64,000 nt of DNA, from contig NC_092524.1 of NCBI RefSeq assembly GCF_037038585.1, positions 46,089,001 to 46,153,000 of the forward strand, given 5' to 3'. Positions 11,901 to 23,400 of the stretch are shown here, in pieces; position 1 is the first letter of the stretch, and each line of letters begins with the position of its first letter. Origin of the DNA: Patagioenas fasciata (taxonomy: Eukaryota > Chordata > Aves > Columbiformes > Columbidae). Under the pieces are notes generated by a model that was given only the letters and a program-made list of their open reading frames with translations, ran no database searches and was not told where the DNA came from. The position numbers and the translations under genes were made by a program.

Positions 11901-13740
11901 CATGTCACTGTTGGGTGCAATGTCCTGCTGGAAGTCCCTGCCACCATGGGATGATGAGGGTCCTGAGGGTGTCCCCTCTGGCAGAGACATGCAGGGGCAG
12001 GAGAGGGAGCCAGTCGTCCCCAGGGTGCATAACGCCTTCAACAGCCCTGGGAGTGTCAGGGAGCCGCTAGGGCTTATCAGGTTCACCTCACCCATGAAGT
12101 CTCAGTGAAACACCCCCTGGAGCTGGAGGGAACCCCAACACCCAGAGATGCATCTCCCAAATCTCCTGTGCTGGTGGTACCTCCCTCTGCTCCCACCCTG
12201 TCCCAGCTGATCCTCTTGCCACTGCCACAGCACAGCCACATCCCTCCCAGGCACCCACATCCTTGCCATCCACCCTGACACCCGCTGCTATGGGAGGAGC
12301 AGGAGATGGGGCTGCACACAACACCCAGGGGACTCAAGCAATGCAGGGGGAGAAGTGACACAGCAAGGCAGACACCCAGCCCTTCCAGCTCCAGGCAGAG
12401 CTGCCTGAAACCTCTCAGTGCTGAGCAGCAGCCAAAGAGGAAACAGCAAACACCAGAAACTGTTAGAAAAAGCTGCTGGGCAGGTGTTTGAATTTTTTTT
12501 TGACCCTAATCACCACTCTTGACAGACTTATTTTTATTAGTTAACATCATTTTGCTTATGTAACTTCCTTTTCAAAGGTTTAATACTACTACGGTGAAAC
12601 TTTCACTGTTAAAAACAGTACAGAAACCATCACATATGTCCCTTGAATGCTGCACACACTTCTCCTTAGCCTCAGAGCACAACCAGCCAGGCTGAACTGG
12701 CACATGGGGATGGGGAGAGCTTATACAGACCAGGACAGGCCACTGGAGCCAGGGTTCCACATGGCCCACACAAACCTTGAGCAGTGTGGGAAGGGGAGCA
12801 CTGAGGCAGCCAAGGAGGAGTTTCATGGGCCGTTTTTGAGGCAGAGCCCACATAGGCTGTGCCCCAGGACACTGTGGATGTCAGGAGAGGAAATGGGCTC
12901 CAAAAGGTATTCCAGCAAGCTTCTGAAAAATATACCCAGCTGCATGGGTGAAACTCATCCCATCCATGCCATGCTATGTGGCAGCAGCATGGAGGTTCAC
13001 ATCACTTCAACACCCACCACCAGCTTTCCCTGTAGCACTGCCACAGGACCTGCCATGTCCCCATATCCTTGTGCCAGATCCAGGAGAAACCAGCATTACG
13101 TCTCTGAGGGAGCTTGCCCTGACTACAAGCTTCCATGTCAGATGTGGGAAAGAGCTGCCTTGGACCCCAAAACCTGCTACACTAGGGTCCACTCTTATCC
13201 CTCATTGCAGGATAAACCACAGGTCACCTCATTTGATAGTAGCATTGAAGGCTTTGCACATCTTGCCCTCCAGCACTTTGCCTTAAGCTTTCAATATCCC
13301 TTGGTTTTGTTTTAACCCCATGCCAGGGATGCCATACAAGCATGTTGGTGCCCAACTCACTCTTAGGGTTTGCAGCTATGTGCACTGACCCAGGGTACAG
13401 CTTGCATGGAGCACCAAGGGATGCATTTGGCAGCTAGATCCAGCCTCTCTGCAGCAGCAGCAGGAAAAGGGGAGAGGAAGAGCCACAGAGGCACTGCTTA
13501 AGGGATACAGGAACAAGGGCTGTGGCTGCCCCAGACCCAGGCACGGACCTGGCTGACTGGGGAAAGTGGGAAAGAGCAGCACCCACAGCCACCCTAGTGA
13601 GGGCCACCAGCCCCCTACACACTCCAGTGTGTTCCCAGTAAGAAATGAGGCCCCCAGGCCAGCCTGCCCCCAGACCAGGGGAATAAGCCTGAGTGGGGTG
13701 TTTCTTGGCTGGGAAAGCCCATGGTCAGCCTGCCCCCCAC
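8901..13740. other. Intergenic spacer between PGF 3' end and RPS6KL1 promoter
   Basis: I see no gene supported by splice sites, phase and a recognisable family. Open frames here are short and look like chance frames in GC-rich DNA. One AT-rich patch (about 12490-12610) stands out, with minus-strand AATAAA-like sequence near 12530, and could be a transcript end. An isolated plus-strand AATAAA lies at 10960-10965. No clear interspersed repeat was recognised. Confidence 0.5.
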
Positions 13741-13899
13741 TGCTATAACCTTACATCAGCCCAGCCAGTGGGAAGCAAAGCCACAGGGCAGTGAGCCAGA
13801 CATCTGGACTGGAGTGAGAACAGTATGGGGATCATGAACAGCCCCACGACATGGTGTGGAAGAGAAGGGCAGTCACCCCAAGAGTATCTCAGTACCCAC

Positions 13900-14001
13900 C
13901 TGAACTCCAGCACAAGAGCAGACCTCAGGCCAGGGAGCAGCTTTATCCTGACCTGCCGATTGCTGATGTCCAGCATCACATCAACAGCAGCTTCTTGCAT
14001 G
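13900..14001 (-). other. Orphan exon-like block (102 nt, 34 codons, phase 2-2)
   Basis: On the minus strand a pyrimidine-poor but valid acceptor (CTCCCACAG) opens a 102-nt block and a good donor (CAG|GTGGGT) closes it. In the only long frame it reads MQEAAVDVMLDISNRQVRIK and then continues with LLPGLRSALVLEFR. The composition (aliphatic, charged, few Pro/Gly/Cys) looks more like a real folded protein than the surrounding chance frames. It lies just past the predicted PGF poly(A) signal. I do not recognise a family and found no partner exon, so it may be chance. Confidence 0.25.
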
Positions 14002-14156
14002 CTGTGGGAGTTCAGGTTGGGGACAAGCCCTGGGCCACCACAGGACTGCCCTCCTCCAACCTTGTTGGGTGCCCCTGGGGAAGAGCCCTGCCTGAAGCTG
14101 CTGGAAAGCAGACAGGGAGTGCTCACACTGCCAGATCCTGTGTCTGACCACCAGAT

Positions 14157-14162
14157 TTTATT
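14157..14162 (-). terminator. PGF: Poly(A) signal AATAAA, PGF (candidate)
   Basis: Canonical AATAAA on the minus strand, about 610 nt past the PGF stop codon, giving a 3' UTR of about 630 nt. It is the first canonical hexamer I noticed downstream of the last coding exon. Confidence 0.6.
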
Positions 14163-14767
14163 GAGCAGGGCAAGGCTGGGATGTGGCTGCGAGTACATGA
14201 GGAACTCTGGCAAACTCAATTCCCTCCCTTTCCCCACCAGGAAGGCTTCCCAGGCGAGCTCCCTGGCACCCAGCTGGGCTGCCCCATGGCAAAGCTGGGA
14301 CAGATGCAGCCCTGCAGCTTTGCCAGCCCCAGGTTTCCTTCCTCCCCAGCTCCAGGGCACTGGCAGGACAGAGCAGTTCTGTAGCTGCAGTCCTAAAAGC
14401 CATCACAGCTCAACCACACATCATGCTGTCCCCAGCCAGCTCCAGCAGCACATCCACCAGCTCTGCTCTTCATTGCCTCCAGCATGCCCTGGAACACTAA
14501 TACGCTGCTTGATCTCCTCATCTTCAGCCCCAGGCCTCGTCATGGGTCCTTTTGTCCTGCTGCCAATGGTGCAGATGGGGCAAGTGAGTCCTTGGTTCCA
14601 GGCTGTGTTGCTGTCAGGCCCAAGCAAGAGTCCAGTCATCTCATCCCTGCCAGAGTCCTGCTTCCTGACGCTACTTGAAGGGGCACAGCTCCACAGGTCC
14701 CCCATGCTGGGGGAAACAGGTGGCTCAAACCCAGGCAGCAGGAGCGAGGCCAGGGGCAGAGCGGAGG

Positions 14768-17700
14768 TTACCTGCGCGGTGTGCCACATCTGCAAAGAGA
14801 GCACAGCCGGGGTGAGTGCTGCCAGCACTGGGGGAGACAGCAGGACCCGCAGGCTCACAGCTCTGCCCCAGGTCCCCCCCTCCCTGTGCTCAGCCTCTCT
14901 GGCAACAAACTGGCAGCCTCTTCATGGGGAGGAAAAAGGGTGATGGGGCTGTAGGTGCTGGCTGAGCCCTGAGCAGCAAGCTACAGACAAAACGGAAATA
15001 TGCACTAAGAAAGTGCCAGCCACAAGCTTTGTACCTAAAGTGTCTGCAGTAACAGTCCAGCCCCTGCTGTTGCAGCAAGCAGTGTAAGAGTCAGCTAAAT
15101 GTGAGGGAAAGGGTAGAGTAACCCAAACAACAACCAGTCAAGGACTGCAGGAAGGACACAGTTGGCAGCAAGATGAGGCTGAAACTGGAAGTTCATGGAT
15201 CCAGGAAAGCCAGCGTGGTCTGTGATGGTGATAGAGCTACACTCATCATCACATCACCCAGCCCATCCATCCCCACCTGGGTGGGACTGGCCAGCTTGAG
15301 CAACTGAGCCTGGAGACTACCAAGCGCTTATTGAGCCTTTAGTAAAAGGCTCCTTCTCCCCACAGCCACCCACTGTCTTCTCTGTTCTGTTTTCTCCTGT
15401 GTCTGCTCTGCACAAACCCCTCACTGCTCAGCAAGGACCCAAAGGCTTAACAAAGCTGCTCATCCCAAAGAAACTAACCCAGAAGACACCACTCATACCT
15501 GCCCCTGCTCACTTACAGTTCACAGTCTTTACGTCTCTTCTTGTCTTGTTTTCTCTTACCTCGGCCCTTGGACCTCCTCCTTCAAAAGGAAAGTACCACA
15601 AGAGAGGCTGATGTGTGGGAGATGAGACCCACAAGCTCAGCCAGTAACACCACCCCTGATGGTGCTTACCTTCCCAACCTCATCAGGTCCTGCCGGGGCC
15701 TGTGGGGTAGGAAAAGGACAGAGTGAAGTGGCTACTTGGGCAATGCTACCTGCTGAGCTGCTGGAGGTGGTTTATTGAGATGCTCCAGTGTGCAGCACAA
15801 TCTACCTGTTCATGCTTAATTCATGCGTAAAACAGACCCAATATGACTTCTCTCCACATCATTGTCAATTCCTCACCCAGGAGCTGACTGTAGTAGGCAG
15901 GGAGAAGGCAGAGACAGCAAAGGGGAAGGGAATGGTTTGCTTCGGTGACTCCTCTGGGGATGTGACATTTTGCCCACAAGGCCAGGAAGCACAGGTCCAT
16001 TTTCAGCTGCTCTCAGTGACAGCATGCATAGCTCAGCTGGTTAAACAGGATGCAGTGTCCCGAGTAACATGTGGGATTTGCAGAAAAGTCTCAGTAGTGG
16101 TTCTCATACAACAACCACGACATACTTGGCTTAGGCATCCCCTATAGGGGCCAAGGCCAGGACATCCACCATGCCTATACTAAACTTCAAAGAGCAGCAA
16201 GGTAAAGGTATGGAAGGCTACTCAGGGAGAAGCCAAAAGGTGCTGCAGCAGCAAGAAGTTTACATATATTCAAAGGCAGCCTCCAAAAGTGCTCACAGGA
16301 GATCCCCTGGGAGTTACCCTAGGTAGGGAAACCATAACAGGCTCAGGAAATTCCCTGCATGGAAAATAGCTGGAAGCAGGGAAGGAAATAACACGTGCTT
16401 CTTCCCACTCCCTCTTCTGCATCCACTGAGAGATGCTGCAGAGGTGGCTCAGAGCTGGACGGGTCTTGGGTCTGCTCCAACATAGCCACTCTTACAACTG
16501 GAGGGGAATACCGACCCAGGGATCCTCAGGTTCTTTCTTCTTCCAGGCAAGGATCACGTCTAACAGCTGCCCAGCAGGACACTCATTCCAGAGTTTTCAC
16601 AATACTAAATTGCTCTGGGGTCATGATGGAGAGTGAACACTCATGCAGGCAGTGCTGGAGAGGCTCTGCAGTGGGGACCAGCTGTGAACAGCACCAAAGC
16701 CGCTCCCTGTTCCCACAGCTCTGCAGCCCCCAGGCAGAGGCCCTGTCCTGCCCAAGCTCACACTGCTTCTGGGGGCAGTGAGCATCCCAAGGGATTAACT
16801 TAGTGCCAGGAGTCTGTGGCAGGTTGCTGCTGTGCATCCATCCTGGGTCAGCACTACATATCCATGCCAGCCTGGCGCTGCGCATTTCAAGCTTCCATTT
16901 GTCAGCTTGGGCATAAAGCCCCAGTGCCCAGCCCTGGATGGGGCAGCCTCCCTGAAACAGAGGCTCAAGGTCCAGCCCTTCAGCTGTCTCTTCGGCCAGG
17001 TATGCCAAGCCACGGAGTTCCAGGCTGCATGCTGCCCCAGATGAAACACTGACCTTGGGGGCACTATGTTGGTGTGCCAAAGCAGCCACAGGGATGGGGC
17101 TACAGACATCCCTGCTCACAGAGCCACAGCAGCTCCAGCCCTGCAGAGAGCACAAGGTACCTGACCACACAACACTGTGCACTCCTGTTGCTGTGTGGAG
17201 CAGGCTGCAAGGACATGGTGCAGCCTGCTGCTGAGCAAGCGAAGCACCAGCAGACTCCCATGAGGAGACAGTCTGGTGGGGTCCCAGCACAGCCAGGGTT
17301 CCCCCAGGGCATCTTTGTCCCACATGCAGCGCGAGCTGACAGGGTTGCTCTTGCTGGAGGGGCAGAGGGGTACAAAACAAGCGCGGGGAGTCCCTACCTG
17401 CACTCGCACTGCTTGTGCTCAGTGAATGCCATCTCCACATAGGGTGCCTCCCCGTTTGGCTTTATCTTCAGGAGCTGAAAGAGGAGCAAAGGTTACTTCC
17501 CGGCCGGAGGGGGCTGGAAGGGCTTCCGCAGCACTGCCTCGCCACCCCAGCCGCTCAGGCAGACGCGTGCCTAACCTGTTCCTTGGAACCTCCACCTCCA
17601 CATGCAGGCAGCACCGGCCAGGCCCAGCTGTCCTGGCAACTCGGGAGGCTCTGCTAGTGCCACCCTGTGTCTCCACAGCTGTAGCCTAAGTACCATGGTC

Positions 17701-20089
17701 TTGCGATTCCCCAGCCTTAGAAGAGATTTTTCTGTCTCTGCCATTGTGGACAGCTTTCACACATTTGACCACTTTGTGTATCTCCCTCCTCTGTTGGAAA
17801 CATCCCCCTAGTCATGTTTTCCAGGCCTTTTCAGTTGCTGCTGTCTCCTCCTGGCCCCTATTCCAGCAGCACTGAGCCTGGAGTCAGCACCTCAGTGCCT
17901 CCCCAGCCTGGGCTGCAGGATTTGCCCTGTCATGTGTCAGTCCACAGCCCAGAGTTTGAGCTGGATATTCAGGCGCTTCATGGGGTATGTTCATAAGTCT
18001 TGTGATCCAAACTAGCCCCCACAGAAGTGCCTGGTGTTGCCACCCCACGTATGGCAGCGGGATCCTCCCACGGAGGGAGACCCATATTTGGGGACATGCC
18101 TCCCGTTCACGTCAGGCTCTCGCTCCACCTCAGTTAAGACTTTGTGCAGACTCTCACCCTGCCTTCCAACATGCTTTCAATCCCCAAAGGACCAAAAATC
18201 ATTGGTGATTGATTATAGGTACTCTCTAGTCTGTCACCCACAGCAAAGCAGAGTTTTTCCACTCCCTGCAGCAGCAGCAGTTGATCTCTCGCAGCACAGT
18301 GCAAGGACTATGGTTTGAGGACAACGGCTGACTAGCACATGGGGAAGAGCCAACCGGTAGCTTGTTCACAGCCTGGAATCTTGCACCCCACTTCGCAGAG
18401 CTCCCTCAGTGTGGGCTGGAAACGCAGCTGACACAGTCCTTCATGCCCACCATGCCCCCAGCACACATTCACTGGCAGCACCACTGCAGCCACCTCCTAG
18501 CACACCAGAGCCTCGCTTCTCCCTGCAATTCAGGGGTAGCACCTGCTTTGCCCCGACAGGCAGAGTCATAAGCAAGTGGGACATCCCTTGTCCCACTGCG
18601 GGACAGGGAAGGTCTGGAAAGGCAATGGCAGTCAGCAAGATGGACCGCACAGAAAGGAGAGGGTGGAGAAGCAGGGAGCAACGCCAGTACTATCAGAGGT
18701 GTCACCTGGCTTCAGTGACAAGCCCAAAGAGCAGGCAAAGGGACCCTCCCGGTTCGGCATGCATTTGAGCAGTTGTGAGTAAGCCCCCTCCCCTGTTATC
18801 CATGCTGCTATGATGCCTGGAGGACGTGAAGCTGTAAGTTCACCCTCCTGGCACTTGGCAAGGAGCCCAACACTTACTTGGCGCAGCCACAGCCCCACAG
18901 CAGCACTGCTTACCTGCATGGTGACCATGCTTGTCTCCACGGGGACACAGCGGAGACCCTCGTCCCCACAGCAGCCCCCACAGCGCTGCAGGGAGACGCA
19001 GGAGGGTCTGAAAATGTACTCCACCTCGTTGGGGAACTCGGTAATGACATCCACCAGCTGCTCCAGAGGCCGGCAGAAACTACGATTCCAGATCTCCCGA
19101 AAGGTCAGGACTGCAATAGACCGGGGGGGGGGCTATAAGAAGGCACTCCGGAGAGGCCGAGCTCAGCCGACCCATTGCCGGGCAGGTGCGGCACCCGCAG
19201 TGGGGTCCTGCATCCATCACGGGGGCACAGGGATGAAGAGGAACCCCTTGTGGCCCTTGCGGTCCATCACCGCACTGATGTGGGGGCTCACACAGCCACC
19301 ACATCCACTTCGTTGGGCTCTTTCTCCACCAGCCCTCCAGTTCTGTTTCTTCCTGCTCAGGCACCGCGCTTCCCCTCCGCAACCCGCCGCGGCGGAGCTC
19401 CCCCGTCTCGCCCGCCCTCGCTCGGAGGGCGCAGAAGCCCAGCCCCGCAGCGCAGCAGAAAACCGTGCCCTCGGGTTTCCCGGCGCGGAGAGCAGAGGGG
19501 AGCCGAAGCGGAGTGTTCCTGCCCGGGACCCTGCATCCCGGCACCAGAGGAGCGTCAAGCCCAGCGCAGGGCTGCGCTCCGCTCCGGCCCGCGGCGGCGC
19601 CCGGTGCCGCAAGCACCCGAGGTGGGCTGGGTGGAACAGGCTGCTCCGAGCGCCAGCAGAGCTCCCCACTGTCCCATCGGGCATCGCCGCGGGGCTCCGG
19701 GAGGATAACGGACCCGGGGGTATTGAGTCCTCTCGTCCCTACGCGAAGCTCTCCCTGGGCTGCCGCCCCCCTCCCAGCAGCGGCACCGACGGCCGCCCGC
19801 TGCCAACTCACCGGGCGGCTCCGCGCTGGCGGTCCCCCGCGCCTCCGGGGCCTGCAGGGAGGGAAAGGCGGGCGCTGGTGCGGGCGGCATGGGGGGACTC
19901 CCCGCCGTGCCCCCACCAAGTACAGGGACGAGCTGCCCAGGCGGCCACCGCCACCCCAGGCAGCGGCACCGGCGAGGCCGTGCTGCCTCTGCTCCGACCC
20001 CGCTCCCGCCCATCGGCTCTCACCGGAGCGGGCGGAGCCCCCAGCGCCCCGGCCACCAGGAGCCGCAGGAAGGCGCCGACCAGCAGCAT
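14768..20089 (-). CDS. PGF: PGF, placental growth factor (VEGF family), 6 coding exons, 154 aa
   Basis: Coding exons in transcript order: 20089-20024 (signal peptide, MLLVGAFLRLLVAGALG), 19851-19812, 19110-18914, 17474-17398, 15579-15517, 14789-14768. Splice phases agree throughout. The third and fourth exons carry the PDGF/VEGF cystine-knot core: C48, C73, C79, C82, C83, C90, C124 and C126, with PSCVSLQRCGGCCGDE as the hallmark. N44 in NRS is a likely glycosylation site. The fifth exon is the basic heparin-binding insert and the last codes CGTPRR-stop, matching human CGDAVPRR-stop. PGF is a secreted homodimer that binds VEGFR1 and, through the basic insert, heparan sulfate and neuropilins (family knowledge). 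Human PGF has a ~10-aa exon before the basic insert that I could not find; if present the protein is slightly longer. PGF was favoured over VEGFA by the terminal CGTPRR, the 21-aa insert and the gene order. The second exon is the least certain. Confidence 0.9.
15517..15579 (-). other. PGF: PGF heparin-binding exon (PlGF-2 type)
   Basis: A 63-nt exon, phase 2 on both sides, coding a run of Arg/Lys (RSKGRGKRKQDKKRRK) ending DCEL. It matches in length and pattern the human PlGF-2 insert (RRPKGRGKRRREKQ...DCHL). Being phase-symmetric it can be skipped without a frameshift, giving a PlGF-1-like form. The donor is CT|GTAAGT; reading through it meets TAA at once. Confidence 0.88.
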
Positions 20090-20420
20090 CGCCGCTCCCG
20101 CCGCTTCGGCTTTCACTCAGCGCCGCCGCTACCGCCCGGCCGCCCCCGGCATGCCGCCCCGCCGCCGGGCCACCGGCCCCACCGTGCCGCCGCCGCCGGG
20201 CCATGAGAGCGCGCCCCGCTCCGCCGCCCTATTTCACCGCCGCCGCCCCGCCCCCGCCCGCCCCGGCTTCGCCGCGGGGCGGGAGCAGGTGCCCGGCCCC
20301 GGCGGCCGCGGGGACGCAGCCAGTGCCTCCGGGCGTGGCGAAGGCCCCGCCTCCAGCTCTCCGCACCGGCGACGGCCGTTTCCCCATCGGGCTGCCCCGG
20401 GGCTTCTAGGAACTTCTGCT
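20090..20420 (-). promoter_or_regulatory. PGF: CpG-rich promoter / 5' UTR of PGF
   Basis: Dense CpG sequence upstream of the PGF ATG, with GC boxes and no clear TATA element. Two upstream ATGs are present on the minus strand: 20152 opens a 7-codon uORF, and 20204 opens a long frame in a different phase that overlaps the true start. Whether they are transcribed depends on the unknown start site. Confidence 0.55.
20129..20152 (-). other. uORF upstream of PGF (7 codons plus stop)
   Basis: ATG at 20152 reads MPGAAGR and stops at TAG (20131-20129), 39 nt before the PGF start. The flanks are GC-rich. It would tend to damp translation if included in the 5' UTR. Confidence 0.4.
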
Positions 20421-23400
20421 CGGTGCAGACCCCGGGGGTGGGATGCACCGGGGCCGTGTTGGGGCTCCTCGGCTCGCTGGGCTTCCCTGGCTCCTGTCCA
20501 CTTCTCACAGGGTCAGTGCATGCTGCACCATGCCCGTCCAGCTACCCCATGCCCACCCAGCTGCCCTGTGCCCCCCCAGCAGCCCCTTTCCCACCCATCC
20601 ACCCCATTCCTCTGCTGTTTCCCTGTCCCCACTTTGGCACCTCATGTATGTCCACCCACCCTGTTCCCCCTGAGCAGCCCCACGCCTGCCCAGCCAGCCT
20701 CTGCCGTCAGAGCCCTGGCAGGGAGGGGGTTTCCAGCCCCCTCAACCCCAGAGTTGCCATCCTGGTCCTGTTGGCTGTGAGGGGTCCCTCCAGCTTGGGA
20801 GGGATGGGCACATGGAGGTTCCCTGCAGCAGGTCTGAGGCCAAACCCTGCTGCCAAGGATAAACCCGAAGGAGCTTTGTGGCCTTTTCTGTTCTATTTTT
20901 AAGCTGCAGCGGTCAGAGAAGATGGAGTTATGGGAGAAGGGAATGGAAGTGATGCCAGCAGGCAACACGATCCTCCGTGGGATGCAGGCCCTAGGGAAAT
21001 AACGGGCTGTGTGTCCCTGCCAGGATTCACGTTTCTGTCCTCCTGGGAGAGCAGGGAGGCTGCCTCAGGGCTTCCCTGCCCACCTCTGTGTGAGGTCCAT
21101 CCCTGTGGCGTGAGGATGCCAGTGGCTTCTCCCAAGCCCCATGGGGTCTGTCCCCAGGGGATTTGGGACACATCAGCTGCCTGTCCCCAGCCTCACCAGA
21201 CCACGCAGGTGGCAGAAGGTCAAGCGTTGGTGAGAGCTGAACCTTGCCTGGAGCCTCTAGGCACTGGTACCACTGAAAGTGTGAGAAAGCTGCTGGAGTG
21301 GGGCCTGTCAAATTAGCGGGGAGATGCTGCAGAGATAAGTGCACAGAAAAATCCCTGCCCTGCCAGGGGGGGCCGGGTGCACTGCAGTTCATCAGTCAGC
21401 AGCAGTACAGCACAGCAGCTGCCAGGGGCTGCTGTGGTGATATTTGGTGCCTGTTCACACTCTCACCCCTGGCTAGGAAGCAAGGAGCAGGTAACATCCA
21501 TGCTGCAATGGCTGGAGTATGCCTGTGCTCTTCCTCTGACACCCCAAGGTCCCCCCCTGGGCCAAAGGGACACCCCCACCTCCCCAGGGATGAGATTTGG
21601 GACAAAGGAATGATTTCCTCTCACCAGAGAGCCCAGAGCAGAGGCTGCCCTGAGCAGCAGCTGCTGCCAACTCACTGGACAGGCAGAATCCTGTTATTGC
21701 AAAGACAGTGACCACACAGGGCCTCACGCTTGTCCTTGCAGGAAGGTCCCTCGAGGCCACCTCTCAGACACAAAGCCTGTCTCTGGCGCTGGAGCAAAGG
21801 GCTCTCCCCCAGGAGCCGTGTGGCTGGGGAGTCCAGCCCTTAATTGCCGAGTGCAATCCTGTTCCTGGTCTGAAGCTATTTCCTCAGAGGCCTTGGGCAG
21901 AGTTTACATTCCTGGGATGAGCATCCCCATTCTAGGCAGCATAGAACAGAGGCAGTAGCAGAAAAAAAATATTTGGACACTGGTAACATGCGACCAGCAA
22001 CATTCTCCAGCAAATGGGAGAAACATCCAGCTGGCTGGGGCCATGGCCGCTTGCTTTCCCCTCTGCCATCCTCCTTCCCTGGGGTCCAGGGAGCTGAGTC
22101 TACTCTTCCCCAGCTGCAGGACAGAGCTGAAGGCTGATGCTATAAATGCAACGGCATGACCCTCAGGCTGCCTCCCACCAGGCTCTGGGGAGCCAAGCTA
22201 CATACTTTGGGAACAAGGGACAGAGGAAGCTCAAGGGACTATCCAGGGACACCAGGCAAATAGACATTTCCTTAAAGGGTAGATGCCTCCCCCACAGTGA
22301 GTCCAATGTGGTGGCTGTGGACTGAGAGCATCGCCTCAAATCTGCTGCCACCTGCCTGTGTCACCTCCCTGCCCCAATGGCAGCACTGGGCAGCGAGGTG
22401 AGTGGGGAATGATGTCCTTGTGGCAGCTGAGCCCTGGCAGTCAAGTGGAGACGGGCAGTCCCAGCATGCAGCTGCAAGCACACTGTGGTGCAGCCCTGCC
22501 GGGGAACAGGCTCACCTCCCTGCCTCTTACTCATGGGTGAGGAGCAGGGGCCCGGGATGCCTATGAGCACTGATGGAGCCCAGAACAGGCAGCCGCTCTC
22601 CCTAGCGAAACCTCACCCTGCTCACTACAGGTGAGCTCCCTCTAAGTCCCCTTTTCCTTGACAGCCCCATTTGAGCATCAAAATCAACTCACAGGCATAT
22701 TTTCCCCTACAAAATCCCACTTTTAGTGTCTTAGATGAAAATAGCCCAACAAAAACTCATCCCTGCATTACTCTTAAGCTGATTGTACCCAAGACACTCT
22801 GCATCAACCCCAAAGCCCTTGGAGGACACCCCTGAAATCCTCAGGGCATTATTTTTGCACTGCTGCCATTGAGAACACTGGACTCAGTCAGATCAGGGCT
22901 GGAGGCTTCTGCTGGGGAAAGTGCCAAACACACCATGCCCCAGCGCCAGGCACAGCCATCTCCTGAGGCTGCTGCTGAGTGGGCAAGAGTCCCCCTCGTG
23001 GCTACCTGCACTGTGACAGGACTTGCAACGTCAAAGCAGCATGAAGATGTAAGGGACTACACTCCTCTTGTCTGCCCTTCATCCCAGCGTGCCCATGTTT
23101 CACTGCTGGTGTTCATCCGATTGCTTTCCCCAGCCCTGTGATCCATCTCTTAGACTCTCCCAAGCTCCCCTATCAGTAAACGTGAAGGACTTGATTCATA
23201 GCTAATGCTGAGATAAACCAGCTCAATGTTCTGCAGGTTGTGCCTCCACAGTAGAGGTGGAAGGCAAAAGGCAGAGGTTGGAGACTGGCTGCTTGGAGCT
23301 GCATGTACCTGGATGTGAGAGAGTGGGAAGAGGGATGGACATGGTCTGGCTAGTGCTCCTCCAGCACCAGTCTCTCCTCACCAGGAAACCCAGGCCTCTG

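Noticed and set aside
16583-17440. 285-codon minus-strand open frame overlapping the fourth PGF coding exon
   Set aside because: It runs in a different frame from the PGF exon and across introns; the true frame in 17474-17398 gives the conserved VEGF-type sequence.
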